Assembly (NCBI RefSeq): GCF_030253575.1
Contig: NC_080561.1
Span: 14,432,001-14,496,000, forward strand
DNA: 64,000 nt
DNA from: Rhododendron vialii
Taxonomy: Eukaryota > Streptophyta > Magnoliopsida > Ericales > Ericaceae
Direction: 5' to 3'
A program made the position numbers and the translations under genes. This document shows positions 1 through 11,741 of the stretch, in pieces. Below the pieces are notes generated by a model. That model was not told the origin of the DNA and ran no database searches. It was given only the letters and a program-made list of their open reading frames with translations. The stretch's first letter is position 1; every line of letters begins with the position of its first letter.

Positions 1-377
1 TACTTAGAATACTATATGTTTCTAATTGTATTCCGTACGTGCTTAGTGTTGTAGACTACTTGGGCACTGCAATTGTAGTCACAGATTTGGGAGGTTCCGA
101 GTGACTTGACTAGAACCAATAAGTCTTAGGGTTGAAGATATGAAGGTGACTCAAGGAACCCTAGGTTTTGAGCAAGGTGCCTTTTTTGATGACCCAAACC
201 AAACCAAACCGAGCCTTTTTTATGACCCATGCTACTATTATTCAGATGGAAGAAGGAGAAGTAGAATCAACCTGAATGCATATGGGAACGTGTCTTGTGA
301 TATTTTGGTTGTTTTATTTGAGTGGTTTGCGGTTTCATTGGAAAGTATTTCATGACTTCCATTGTATCTGCACTGCT

Positions 378-421
378 TATATATATATATATATATACAT
401 ATATACATATATATATATGTA

Positions 422-505
<84 letters not shown>
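378..505. repeat. Compound (TA)n/(GA)n microsatellite
   Basis: Alternating TA with CATA interruptions for about 75 bp runs directly into an uninterrupted (GA)n tract of about 50 bp. Apparent Tyr-Ile or Ser-Leu repeat peptides here are microsatellite artefacts. Confidence 0.95.
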
Positions 506-507
<2 letters not shown>

Positions 508-1056
508 CCAAATGTTTTGATCACGGTAATTGTTCTTCACAGTTCACTTTTAGAATCACACATGGCATGAGGGGCTAAAACACAATGAAAGGGAGTGTAA
601 GAAACCTCAGGTGGAGTGTGAGTATGACTGGTGTTGAATAATACTTGCTCTCCAAGACAATTATTCCCCCCTGAAGAGACCCCTATATGGGGCTTGCAAA
701 ACCATAATAACAAGTAATTACCTTGGTAATACCAGCCTACACAGTGTGGTATCGACTTAAGTGCCATAACTTCATTGTTGAAACGCTAAAATGCAAAGAA
801 CAAGAAAGTAAAAATATGCTAATATGAAGCTTTTAACGGAATCTCTATTATAGCTCAGGGTTGTGACTTGTGAATATACCTGACTTCAATGTTTATTGAT
901 AGATAAGTAAACCACAATAGTCCTCTACCATGATCAACACTTATATAGCGAAGCAGGCTAATAAGAAGTTTCAAGAAGACGTAAAATTTCATGGGGCAAA
1001 AAGAAGTGTCTTGTGGAGTAAAGTTGAGGAAGAGTGTCCATTAGCATGTGAATAGT

Positions 1057-1152
1057 GTTTTTTTCTCCCAAACGCCCACGACGGGGCTCGAACCTTGGCC
1101 TTCCAAAGGGGAGGACAAGGAGATGCCCACTGGGCTAGAGCCCATTGGCAAT
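1057..1152 (-). mobile_element. tRNA-derived SINE with 11-bp target-site duplication
   Basis: Read on the minus strand the segment has a Pol III A-box-like motif (TAGCCCAGTGGGC, complement of 1125-1137) and, about 30 nt downstream, a B-box (GGTTCGAGCCC, complement of 1084-1094), followed by an A-rich 3' end. It is flanked by perfect direct repeats ATGTGAATAGT at 1046-1056 and 1153-1163. Internal promoter, A-rich tail and TSD together are the signature of a plant SINE. It is short (about 96 bp), so it may be a minimal or truncated copy. The family was not identified. Confidence 0.75.
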
Positions 1153-1879
1153 ATGTGAATAGTTGAATAGTAGGTTATTGTAGTTTCCAACTCTGTCAAG
1201 ATATAAAGTTACAGGACGACATAAAAATGCTCCTCCTGAATCACTTTGATGTTTATAGTTTCCACAATCATACTTTTGTATATTTTAACAGTACTGGATT
1301 ACTAAATGAGCTAAGTATCCTCTCATGGATTGTCGCCGGACCAGTTATGGTGTCCTTATGCCAAGGCGCGTCATGAAAGAAGTGTGGACAGGTGTATTGG
1401 AGTTAAAGTTGTAGCTGACTAAGGTTATTAGCTAGTTCTCATGACAACTGTTATGGTGTGCAGAGGTTTATTGTACAATGCATGTAAATGTAGAGAAATA
1501 GTGTGTATATTTCATCAGTTGTAGCAGAGACGTAGACTAATGATGCTCTTTCTCAGTTTCTTTGCAATGTCTAGGGTGTCCTTGACAAAATGCACTATGT
1601 AGAATAGGGATTATAAGACTTAGTTGGGTTCATGATGTGTGAAACCTAGAGTTATGCTACCTCTGTTCCCTGTTTTATAGCTAAGCTGATGGACTGCAGT
1701 TGTTTGGATTTATTAGTAATGTGATATCATGCAACTGTATTATGCATTTTCTGCTGAATCATTCATTCTTTTTCAATTTAGAATTTGTGACGCTAATCAT
1801 AGGAACTATTTTGACCTGCTAATGCTGTAACTTTTTATTTCTGATTTATCAATACTGATACGTTATTGTGGTTTTGCAG

Positions 1880-4800
1880 GGTTATACCTCCACACTGTTA
1901 CTGAAACAAAGCTCGTAGTAGATACTTCGAGGGGAGAAACCCTTCGTATTAATGTAATGATCTTTGTATTTTGTGCAAATGCAAATATATCTCATCTCTT
2001 TCGTTATTAGCCGCGTTAATTATTTTAATCCTGCCAGTTCTGTATTGTGACCTATAGCATGCTTCGAAAATTGTACGCGAGGTGCCTTTTTTCTGGTTAA
2101 AAATCTTCTGGCATAAATAGTAGCTACTGAAGTTCTTATAACAAGGACATTTGTCATATTGCTTATCATATATACTCTGTTTTATATTGGATCTGTCTAT
2201 CTTTTACTAATTGGTGGCCTCTTTTTCCCTGAAACTGCAGTTTGATGTTACTTTTCCTGCAATTCCATGTTCCTTGCTCAGTCTTGATGCCATGGATATC
2301 AGTGGAGAGCAACATCTTGACATAGTATGCTGTTCACACTATGCTCCATTTTTACGACTTCTGAACTAACATTCCTTAAATATTTTCCATTTCCACTCAC
2401 TGATTGGTTTCATGCCAATGTTTTTACTTTCCAGAGACACGACATTTTCAAGAAAAGAATAGACTTCCATGGCAACGTACTAGAAGTCCGGCAGGAAGGA
2501 ATGGGCGCCCCTAAGGTTAGTGTTGTGATTATCTGCGAAATTTCTTCAAAAGTTGTGTGTACTTGTCATGTATTGAGTTGAGATCTACAGTTGAAACATA
2601 CTGGTCTCGAATGATCTTTGGTTATGATGACATGGAAGAATGGCATAAAGTATAGCATCTAGCACTTAGCTAAAAGTGACATGATCAGCATTGAGGAGGA
2701 ACATAAAAAGACACATTGGATTGTGGGATTGATATCTGTAATATGGTCAATTCAAAGGTTGCCTCTATGTGTACAAGTACCCAGGCTTGACCCTGGGTAG
2801 AATGTTTGAAGGTTCATAATGAGGCCACCATGTGGCACTAGCTGACCCCTTAGGTGGCGCATGGTGTTGGGCACGTGTGCATTTTAAGTTCTTACTTTAG
2901 TTCCTTTAATGCATATCAACTTCTAGTCTTATACTGTTGATTCCGTTACGATTTACTACATTGGAGACGACAATTTAGCCCTCACACACTTCAGCGCTAG
3001 TAATTTTGCTCGGTTCCATCCATAGTTGTCAAAAGGTACGCCTAGGCGCACGCCTTGGTGAGAGGTGTGTCAAGGCACAAGGTTGGCGCCTTGATTCTGC
3101 CTAGGCAAGGTGACTTGAAACTAGCGCAGCCTATGCGAGAAAGGTGTGTGCCTGGAGAAAGACGACAAGGTGATGAGGCGCGTGCCTCTTTCAATTTCAA
3201 TCACAACCATAGGATGAGTAATAGGCTCAGCCCTTGGTTAAACTTACGAAGTAGATCGATCATCTCTAATCTCTTTCAATCACTAGCAGACAAACAAAAT
3301 AAGTTCAACAGGAGCCTCGACTTCAGTTGATCATCTCTCATCTCTCTCAATCCTCTCTCATCTCTCTCAACCGATCATCTCTCTCTGCCTTTAGTCTATT
3401 AGCCCCTTGGTTGATCTCCTCATCTCTTTCGAGTCTCAATGCTCGTCTTTTTGTTGATTTTGACTTTTAGTTCTTCTCTTGCTCTATGACAGAGTTGTTG
3501 ACTATGTGACATTTTGTGGATGGTTTTATGAATTTTTTGGATGGTATGCTTTCAAAAATTCATTTGCTTTGTGTTTATTATTTGAAGTATTACTGTATGC
3601 TATTTTTGCCTTTTCCCAAAAAGGTTTGTGCCTCGCTTCAAGAAGGCCCACGCCTCGCTTCAAGAAGGCCCACGCCTCGCCTTGCACCTAGACCCCAACA
3701 GAACTTTGCGCCTCACTTCCCCTTAGCAACTATGGTTCCATCCCAGATGCATGACACTGCCTCTGGTGTTTCATTTTGGGCATGATTGCATCCAAGCTTT
3801 TCAGAGCATCATTGTCTTCTAGAAGGAAGCTTGGACGTGTGGATGGAACAATGGCACATGAATTAAGATCCTGAGCACATACGCCCCTGTGGGTTTGTAA
3901 AGGCTGATGACGACAAAAGGTAGAGATTGGTAGGCTGAGTTACTTCGCACATGCCATGATAAGCCATCACATATTTGTAGGTGGGCTAAATGGTGGCCAC
4001 AATATAGAGATTGGTAGGCGGAGTAGGGTTTGGCAATGGATGTCAGCTCCTTCGGATGTAAGGTTGATTATTATTATTTTTTTTTGATCAGCAGATGTAA
4101 AGGTTATGAGTTATACACACACACAGTTGTGCAGCAAAATGTAGGGATGGCATTCGGGGCGGATATGGGCATATCCGTACCCGATCCCTAAAACCGAAAG
4201 GCTGCCCAAATCCGCCCCGATACCCGAACGGGGAGAACGGGAATGAACCATAACCGAACCAAATGGGGTTCGGGTAATCCCCGAACCTATTGGGTAACCG
4301 AATAATCAAAACCCACTTGATTTTGGAACAAGTTGATTTCCTAGAAAAAAAAAGAAAGAAGTTTTACGGAGAGTAATCAAAACCCACTTGCTCATATATA
4401 CATGGATTTACAGAAGAGTAATCAAAACACACTTGATTTGCTCATATACACATGGATTTACAGAAGGGTAATCAAAAGTCAAAACCCACTTGATTTGCTC
4501 GTTGATACGGGTTCACAGCCATCAGATCTGGAGAGCAAGAGAAGCTTGAAGGACATTAGGGAAGAGCATAGCTCCTTCTTCACCTCTTCTAACGGTTCAA
4601 ACACCACAGCCGTCGCTGACCGACTGCTCGAAGAAGAAGAACCCTTGGACGCGCAAACTTTCGGCCTTCGATTGAGAAATCCCAAAGAGATTTCGATTGT
4701 CACCCTGGGTGTTCAAGGGAGCGAGAGCCGGACTAGCTCTGAAAAGCATTGTGGTGGTGGAGAGAGAGAGAGAGAGGTGAACTGAAGTCTGAAGCGCAGC

Positions 4801-7076
4801 TCTAGGGAACCCTAGAAGCGTAATAAGCTTTTATGTTATATATATGTATAAAGGGTAATTCTATAATTTCAAAGTTTCGGTTCGGGGATCGGGTACGGTT
4901 CGGTTCAGGGAACGGTTCGGGTAGCAGACAAACCATAACCGAACCGAACCCGAACGGTTATTTCTTACCTTCAACCATACCCGTACCCCCGGGGAAAATT
5001 TCGGTCATGGTTCGGGGAAAATTTTCGGTTATGGTTCGGGTACCTATCGGTTCGGTTCAAATTGCCATCCCTAGCAAAATGAGCGGAGTACAGTTGTACC
5101 ATTCTATTTATACCCTATACACACGAAGATAAGAGCTTATAAATTATCAAAAGTATATGAAGTGGTTTTAAAACTAGCTTCCTAGGGTTTAAGGCTAGTT
5201 TTGATTGTAACACTGTCGGCATGTCATCGATTCGTACATGTGCCCTTTAATCTCTTTTGCTCAGAAGACAAACACATATTACCTTCGGGGGAGATATTCC
5301 ATTATATGCTTAAGCATGTCACTTCGGTCGTTAGATCTTAGCTCATAATGATAAACCACCCCCTGTTTTTCTGTTTCCCCATGCGGCGTGCCCCTTCTCC
5401 GTGTTTTCTATTTTTCTTTCCCTTATGACTTTACTTATTTTTAACTGAATGCAGATTGAGAAGCCTTTGCAGAGGCATGGTGGTAGGCTTGAGAAGAATG
5501 AGACATACTGTGGTTCATGTTTTGGTGCAGAAACGGTAAACTAGTCTATCACCCTCTCCCTTGTGAAAATTCATGTTGTTTATTGATGTGGAACTGGGAA
5601 TGTAGGAAAATGTCAGGGGACTTCCTTAGAGAATTTGAAGTGAGTGCATCGCTCAATCTTTCATGTAATCTCATTTGCTTTGCATGAGATATTGTAGAAT
5701 TTGTCTCCTTTCCCTCTTCCTGAATTGAATGAGTGCTCTAGGCGGTGCAGAAAGTTATCAGGACCGCTGTGTTTTTTTTTGGTTGCAAATCCTTGTCATA
5801 AGTGTGGTGTAGGGGAAATGGGTTGTAAGCAGTGATCAATTTGCTGGTGTGTTGGAGGAACTTACCTCTTTGTTATTTTGGTGGCCTTTTTCTCAGTTTA
5901 TTTGGTTGATGTTATCTCAAATTGTCTGCGTGAGACTGCTATTAAATCTTTTTTCTTCAGGGGTGGTTCCTCAGTTATTTCTCTGTTTTGCAGTCAGATG
6001 AAGAATGTTGCAATTCATGTGAAGAAGTCCGTGAAGCTTATCGAAAGAGAGGGTGGGGGATGACAAACCCAGATTTGATAGACCAGGTTCGCTGGTGATC
6101 AATATTGTTTTAGATTGCTTCATGATGGTGTCCTATGAATTGATTTTATTCAAGTTAGGATCTGAGATTAGCAATGACTGAAGCCTTTTCCCTTTTTCAT
6201 CTCTACATTTCGTCAAATGACTCAAATCACTAAGATATATGTTACTCTGACATTCAGTGCAAAAGAGAAGGTTTCGTCCAAAAGATAAAAGATGAAGAAG
6301 GAGAAGGATGCAACATTCATGGATCACTTGAAGTCAATAAAGTGGCTGGAAACTTTCATTTTGCCCTTGGGAAAAGCTTTCATCAGTCAAATGTTCATCT
6401 GCATGAGTTGCTAGCATTTCAGAACAATGTGTACAATGTAAGATACTCGCTCCCTACTTAGGGTCATGGGGATATAATCGTAGAAGTGGCTTTATATGTG
6501 TCTTATCCTCGTATCCTTGCGGATCATTTAGTTATGTTCCGCTTCTTCAATATGCCTTCTTTTATTATGTCATATTGCAATTTTATTAACTTTATGGTCC
6601 TTATGCAGATAAGCCACAAGATCAATAGGTTAGCTTTTGGCGAATATTTTCCGGGAGCCGTAAATCCCCTTGACGGGTAATATGTTTTCCCTACACAGAA
6701 GTTTCAGTTTCCGTGTTAATGTTGATTCCCTATGAAGCACCGACACTCCTAGAGGCTGGCGAGTCCCCATGTCCGAAACGGGGACACGAAAAAATACTTA
6801 TGGGACACGCCATTTGTGTATCCAATAAATTTAATTAATCTTTAGGGGGACACGGCGAGGCCACATGAGGGATACAATAGGGACACGGGAGGGACATGTA
6901 TGGGGACACGGCATGCGTTAAATATTCAATTTTTTAATTTTTTTTTGGGGAAATGTGTATTACTTCAAAGATTTTTGGTTAAAAGTGTAATATGATGTAT
7001 CTATGATGCTTGTTTATATATATGGAAGCTTCATGCTTATACCTCTAACCATATTTCTACTAGTATAAAACAAATT

Positions 7077-7107
<31 letters not shown>

Positions 7108-10100
7108 TTTTTGCTGTGTCCCTTGCTGTGTCTGTGTCCCCTGTTGTGCCCATGTCCCCATTTTTCAAGAAATCCCATGTCCCGTGCCGTGTTCACGGCG
7201 GTATCTGTATCTGTGCTACATAGTTGATACCTAAATCCATGCACGAGTTTAGAGGTTTCTATAAAAGATGGTCAAATAAGCATATCTGGATTCCATGAGA
7301 AAATCATGACAAGCGCCTTGTCTTATAACCTTTTAAGAAGTCAATGTTAGCTGCATGCCTGAGCACATGGAGGGACAAATCGTTAGCTGATACTAACTAC
7401 ACAAAAAACCGGTATTTGGAATTTATTTTGGCATCAGCATCTATGAAAAAAGTCAGAATGGTAGCAATGATTAAGTATTCTTGGAAAAAGTTATAGTATC
7501 TTCAATTTCCCGGTGAAGTATTGCACCTTATAAACAATTTTGGCCAGTCCGCTGTTCATTTTTGTCAGTCCATATTTATTCCTCCCCCTCTGCCCGTTCA
7601 TGCTTTCTCTGCTAATTTTACTACTGTGATAAAAATTGTGAAATTTTTGAATTCTGTTGGAAGTTTCTCATCTGGGTTTGAGGATGTCCCTTTTTTTTTC
7701 TTTTTAATCACCTTACTAACATAATTTTTTTCTTCCCCCATTCATCAGAGCGGAATGGGTTCAAGAAGCACCAAATGGAGTGTACCAGTATTTTGTCAAG
7801 GTCAGTATTCCTAGGGCTTAATAAATTATCCTTTGCCTTTCTTTACTGTGTTTAGCATGTTTTCGGTGAAATCTAACCTAACCCATAAATGTATGTGTAA
7901 TAGATTTTCTTTCGGAGTTCGATTGTATTTGCATGTAGAAGGTGATGGTTGTTCAAAAGCTTAGGACATAGTTTGCTTAGGTATGTTTATAACATGTATT
8001 TATATGATGGCATACTATGAGGAAAGACAAGCCCAGTTCCCTGGCCCAAATACCCTCAATCTTGTTACCTAGTTATCCTACAACAGCCCAACCCTGCGTT
8101 CCTGATTGCTGGTGCAGTTTCACCCTTTGCCAGGTTGATATATTCACCACCTTCATGTCTTCATCAGATCAAAATGCAAGTATCTCTAACAGTCAAGGTT
8201 TTCGATTGGGTTTTCATGCTCCAAACATTACTCCAATGCTTGCTTTGTCAAATGACCTAAATATTTACTCTTCTGAATTTGGAAGTCGCTTAGTAGCCGT
8301 TTACAGGCTCCCCGTACCTCTACACCATCGGCCATTGATTCTTCAGTGAACAATTTTGCCTTCATAGGTGATATCTCATGTACCAAGTATCCTTAACCAT
8401 CAAGGGACTGTATTGCACCAAGTGAATGAAGTTTTCAGTCCCTGTACTTATCATGAGTACTCAACTTTCTCTTAAATAACTCTTAGTTCTGTCCTAAGAA
8501 GCACAGACACAGAAACGGGATATGGAAACGACACAACACGGACATGTCATTTCTTTGAAAATTAGGACACACATCTGGGACAAGTCAAATGTGAGATGTA
8601 TTTGTATTATAGAGGTATGTTATGGATGCAGAGAAATGTCGAAAACATTATTTCTATCAAATTAAGAACAATACAATGAAGATACGAATCAACAGTCCCC
8701 ATATAAGTTTACATGAACTATACATCTGTGGAAATTTTCACCTTGGGCTGAGATTTAGAAATTACATTTTAACCTTTTAATGTGTCCTTAGCATGTTTCC
8801 AAGAGTGTCACAAACGTGTCCTAAAGTATCCACAAGGTGTCTGAGTAAAAGTAATATAGTAAAAAAATTGGACAACTATTTAGGCATGTCCGTCGTGTCC
8901 GGGGAGTGTCATGTCGTGTCCGTGACCGACATGTATCGGACACGAATACGTGAGGCTGGTAGACGTGTCCGTGCTTCTTAGGTTATGTCCCTTGCATGAA
9001 CCAGTCTTGAGCTTTTTGGGGGGCATATGCACTATGCCTTAGATTGCTAGGGACGAAAAGGCACGATTAGGTAGGTGATACTGACTTGCCATTGCAAGTG
9101 CCATCTTCCCTTTCTTGAAAAATGCTATAACTCTTCCCTGCTTCTGTTTTTTGACGTTTCCAATGGTGGTGTCATTATGTTGGAAGCAATACAGAGTTCT
9201 CAATATTCCAATTGGAACTGATGATTATTTCTGTTAAGGTCCAGTTGAAACTGAAGTATATATATGCACCAATATCTGTCTCTGAGATTGAATGAAGTGA
9301 ATCTCAACTAATGCAAGCGATTGAACCATAGTTCAACAATGTGCTACATTAAATTACTAAACAGAAGTGCTACATTATTGATACAAAAAGTGTAATTGTA
9401 GAACCTTGTATGTCAGTTTGTTCCCCGGTAATTTTCTCGTAGTTCAGTTATAATCACATTTTTTTTCCAACTAGATTGACTTTGAATCAACAAATTATAA
9501 GTCGTGCAATAGTCGAGTTTCCATTGGCTCAAATTAAGGGCGGAATCTGGTCTCATCTGACCTCTTCACAACTCCACCGTCCTTATTTCGAATCAATTTT
9601 CCATGAATTCCCCACTTGAAAACCCTTAAGATTGCTTGAGATTGAAAATTTTCAGTGGCTCTTATATGGTACTATATCACCGTACTTCATTTGTGCACAT
9701 TTCGGTTCTCATGCCAGTTGTAGATGGAATATCCATTAGGTGTCCATATGGGATAAAACAATGGGGTGGGAAATAAAAGATTTATGCAGCAGGCTTATTT
9801 CCTTCTTTTTCTCTTTTTAGCCTTTCTGCTTGCGTTCTCACCTGGGTACAAATGCAGTGTTTTAACATTTTTTGTCAAATCTCATTTAGTCTAATACTTT
9901 TTTTAATTCCAGGTTGTCCCTACGATCTACACTAATGTACGAGGCCGGACTATTTCGTCAAATCAGGTACTCTTTTATAGTCGAGATTGAATTTGTTCGT
10001 TTTTATGTCAACTAACTTCGGTGTCCTAAGATGCATGCATCGGTGTATGCAGTTCTCCGTGACAGAGCATTTTAAGAGTACAGAAGCCGGTCTCTTTCAG

Positions 10101-11741
10101 TCGCCTCATGGAGTTTACTTCTTTTATGACCTTTCACCAATTAAGGTGGGTTTCTCTTTCTATTTTAGACAAGCTGGTAGAAAACTAGGTCAGGTTTTTG
10201 CAGCCAGTCAAGCTTTCATTCAAGCTTCCATGGATCATTAGGGACCGTTTAATAGTGGAAAGTTTTTACCTGGTGTACAAAAAGCATCTGAACAAGTCAC
10301 TATAACATTAACTTCGTTAGGGTCATAAATACACAGTTCTATGCATTAAGGTTTGAGACTGACACAATCGAATTCATTGTGATTTAACTAGAGACCAGTC
10401 ACACCAGCTTCCTTACTTGCTGACACATTTGCTTGTTGCAGGTTACCTTCACAGAGGGGCATACCTCATTCTTACACTTCCTCACACATCTGTGTGCAAT
10501 AATTGGAGGTAACGCCTAATTACATAATTTTATCATATTCTTCTTCCTTTTCCTTTTCTCGTCTTTGCTTGCATACATATTATTTAGCTCCAACAGTAGT
10601 TTCTTGTTCCATTGCATCACATACTCAAGGTTTCAGAATTTGCTTGCTTGTTGCAAATTGTGGTGTAATTTGGGATTTAGACCCATTGACCCAACTTGAA
10701 TTGATCAATATTCTAATTGAGACATTTGGCCCGCAAATTGGAATAGCTGACAAGATTTAGTCTAGGAATTAGGGTAAAAAAACAATCTTTTTTCATGATT
10801 CTGGTGTACTTGGTTTTGAAAAAGTCAACTGAAGGTTTCTACAGCAAATCTTGTTCGAATTATGTAAAAAGTAATCGAAATAATGAAGTTTCATAGTTTT
10901 TACGTCTGGGAGTGAAGTTAAGATTTCAAGGAAATTCGGATTCAAATAAGTTCACTCGTGGAGCGGGCATACGGAAAGGATGAAAAGTTTATGGCCACAT
11001 TGATCCTTAGCTCATGGGACTTCCAAATGCAAAATATTTTATGGCCAGACAATTCCTAGATCCCAGGTGGATAGATGCCAAGGGGACCCCTATTAGTCTA
11101 CTGGAATTGGCTATTATCAATGAAATAGCATCATCTGTACGCTAGCATTATACTCTAGATTGGTTGGTGGGCTGGTTGAGAAAGAGCAATTGAACTGAAA
11201 GGAAAACATGGATGAATTAAGTCTGATGTTTGAACTTAAATGAAAATTATAAGTGTTGATACATGAGATAAATGAACAAAATAATGAAGGTTGATTGAAA
11301 TGATTTGGGAAAAGTTGGGAGATTCATCTGAGTCGGTGCTTGTACAGTGAAATATTTGGCCAGAAGAAAGGGGGCATTGATTTTAGAGAAAAGTATGTAA
11401 AGATCTTTGAATGTATTTTGAAATTTGAACTATTTAGGCATTATGTATATTATCAATCACCAACGGTTAGAAGGAGCCGTATAATAATTTAAAGTTTCAC
11501 CTACAAGATTAAATTGATTATGCTGTAATATTATCTATGGCGGTAATATTCTCTTTTTGCATTTTTTCCTGTGACTAGAGTTTATGCCTTGTAAATCTTT
11601 CCCGCATTCTGTGAAGTATGCAATTAATCTTCCTTATCTTTCTATGCAGGTACCTTCACGGTGGCGGGTATTGTAGATTCATTCGTATACCATGGTCGGA
11701 GGGCTTTAAAGAAGAAAATGGAAATTGGGAAACTCCGATAA
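1880..11741 (+). CDS. ERGIC3/ERV46-like ER-Golgi vesicle cargo receptor, 5' end outside window
   Basis: Twelve exons with GT-AG boundaries and consistent phase: 1880-1953, 2241-2324, 2435-2515, 5455-5535, 5994-6086, 6258-6437, 6609-6676, 7749-7800, 9913-9966, 10053-10145, 10442-10508, 11650-11741 (TAA). They encode about 340 residues of the ERV46/ERGIC3 family, membrane proteins that cycle between ER and Golgi in COPII/COPI vesicles and help sort cargo. Seen directly: the segment just after the first helix (LYLHTVTETKLVVDTSRGE), the cysteine cluster CGSCFGAETSDEECCNSC, the luminal DEEGEGCNIHG and NKVAGNFHFALGKSF motifs, the NPLDG motif, and the C-terminal FYDLSPIKV followed by a second hydrophobic helix and a basic tail ending KKKMEIGKLR. 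The cytosolic N-terminus and first helix are missing because of the window edge. No frameshift or stop is present, so the gene looks functional. Several introns carry DNA transposons. AATAAA at 12550 is a possible poly(A) signal. Confidence 0.93.
3021..3734. mobile_element. Non-autonomous hAT element, 714 bp, 8-bp TSD
   Basis: Perfect 8-bp direct repeats GTTCCATC (3013-3020 and 3735-3742) flank ends that are inverted repeats: CATAGTTGTCAAAAGG on the left, and CATAGTTGCTAAGGGG on the opposite strand at the right. The subterminal DNA is rich in GCCTAGGCGC-type and CACGCCTCGC repeats, as expected for hAT binding-site arrays. No transposase is encoded. It lies in the intron between exons 2435-2515 and 5455-5535 of the ERGIC3-like gene. 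Confidence 0.9.
4142..5073. mobile_element. Non-autonomous hAT element, 932 bp, perfect 8-bp TSD
   Basis: Ends are TAGGGATGGCA at the left and TTGCCATCCCTA at the right, flanked by perfect direct repeats GCAAAATG (4134-4141 and 5074-5081). Subterminal arms carry many ACCCGAACGG/GGTTCGGG repeats in opposite orientations. The centre (about 4370-4800) has a partial tandem repeat of about 56 bp and a GC-richer, coding-like stretch of unknown origin. It sits in the same ERGIC3-like intron as the 3021-3734 element. Confidence 0.92.
6731..7222. mobile_element. Mutator-like MITE, about 490 bp
   Basis: Imperfect terminal repeats (TATGAAGCACCGACAC at the left, complement of GTATCTGTGCTACATA at the right) enclose DNA rich in GGGACACG/CATGTCCC words and an (ATTT)n tract at 7076-7111. 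Flanks GTTGATTCCC (6721-6730) and GTTGATACCT (7223-7232) are a diverged 9-10 bp TSD. It lies in the ERGIC3-like intron after exon 6609-6676. It shares end sequences with 8495-8981 and 58678-59049. Confidence 0.75.
8495..8981. mobile_element. Mutator-like MITE, 487 bp, 9-bp TSD
   Basis: Terminal inverted repeats TAAGAAGCACAGACAC and GTGTCCGTGCTTCTTA are flanked by GTTCTGTCC (8486-8494) and GTTATGTCC (8982-8990), a 9-bp TSD with one mismatch. The right subterminal part is a run of CGTGTCC/GTGTCCG words. No coding capacity. It is in the ERGIC3-like intron between exons 7749-7800 and 9913-9966. Confidence 0.8.

Larger units (their letters stand above)
1..1879. other. Non-coding left flank, probably intron of the ERGIC3-like gene
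   Basis: No open frame here resembles a protein. The exon starting at 1880 begins inside a codon, so an upstream exon exists. The N-terminal part expected for this family (a short cytosolic segment and the first membrane helix) was not found in this stretch, so I infer it lies left of the window and that this is mostly intron. The only recognisable content is a TA/GA microsatellite (378-505) and a SINE (1057-1152). Confidence 0.55.

Noticed and set aside
238-578. Frames rich in Tyr-Ile, Ser-Leu or Glu-Arg repeats
   Set aside because: Direct translation of the (TA)n/(GA)n microsatellite; the same applies at 27046-27121, 38173-38207 and 56793-56862.
3055-3785. Short frames in the 3021-3734 element
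   Set aside because: They lie across the hAT repeats and have no homology to known proteins.
4088-5132. Frames rich in Gly/Phe/Pro near the ends of the hAT element
   Set aside because: Translation of subterminal GGTTCGGG/CCCGAACC arrays, not protein.
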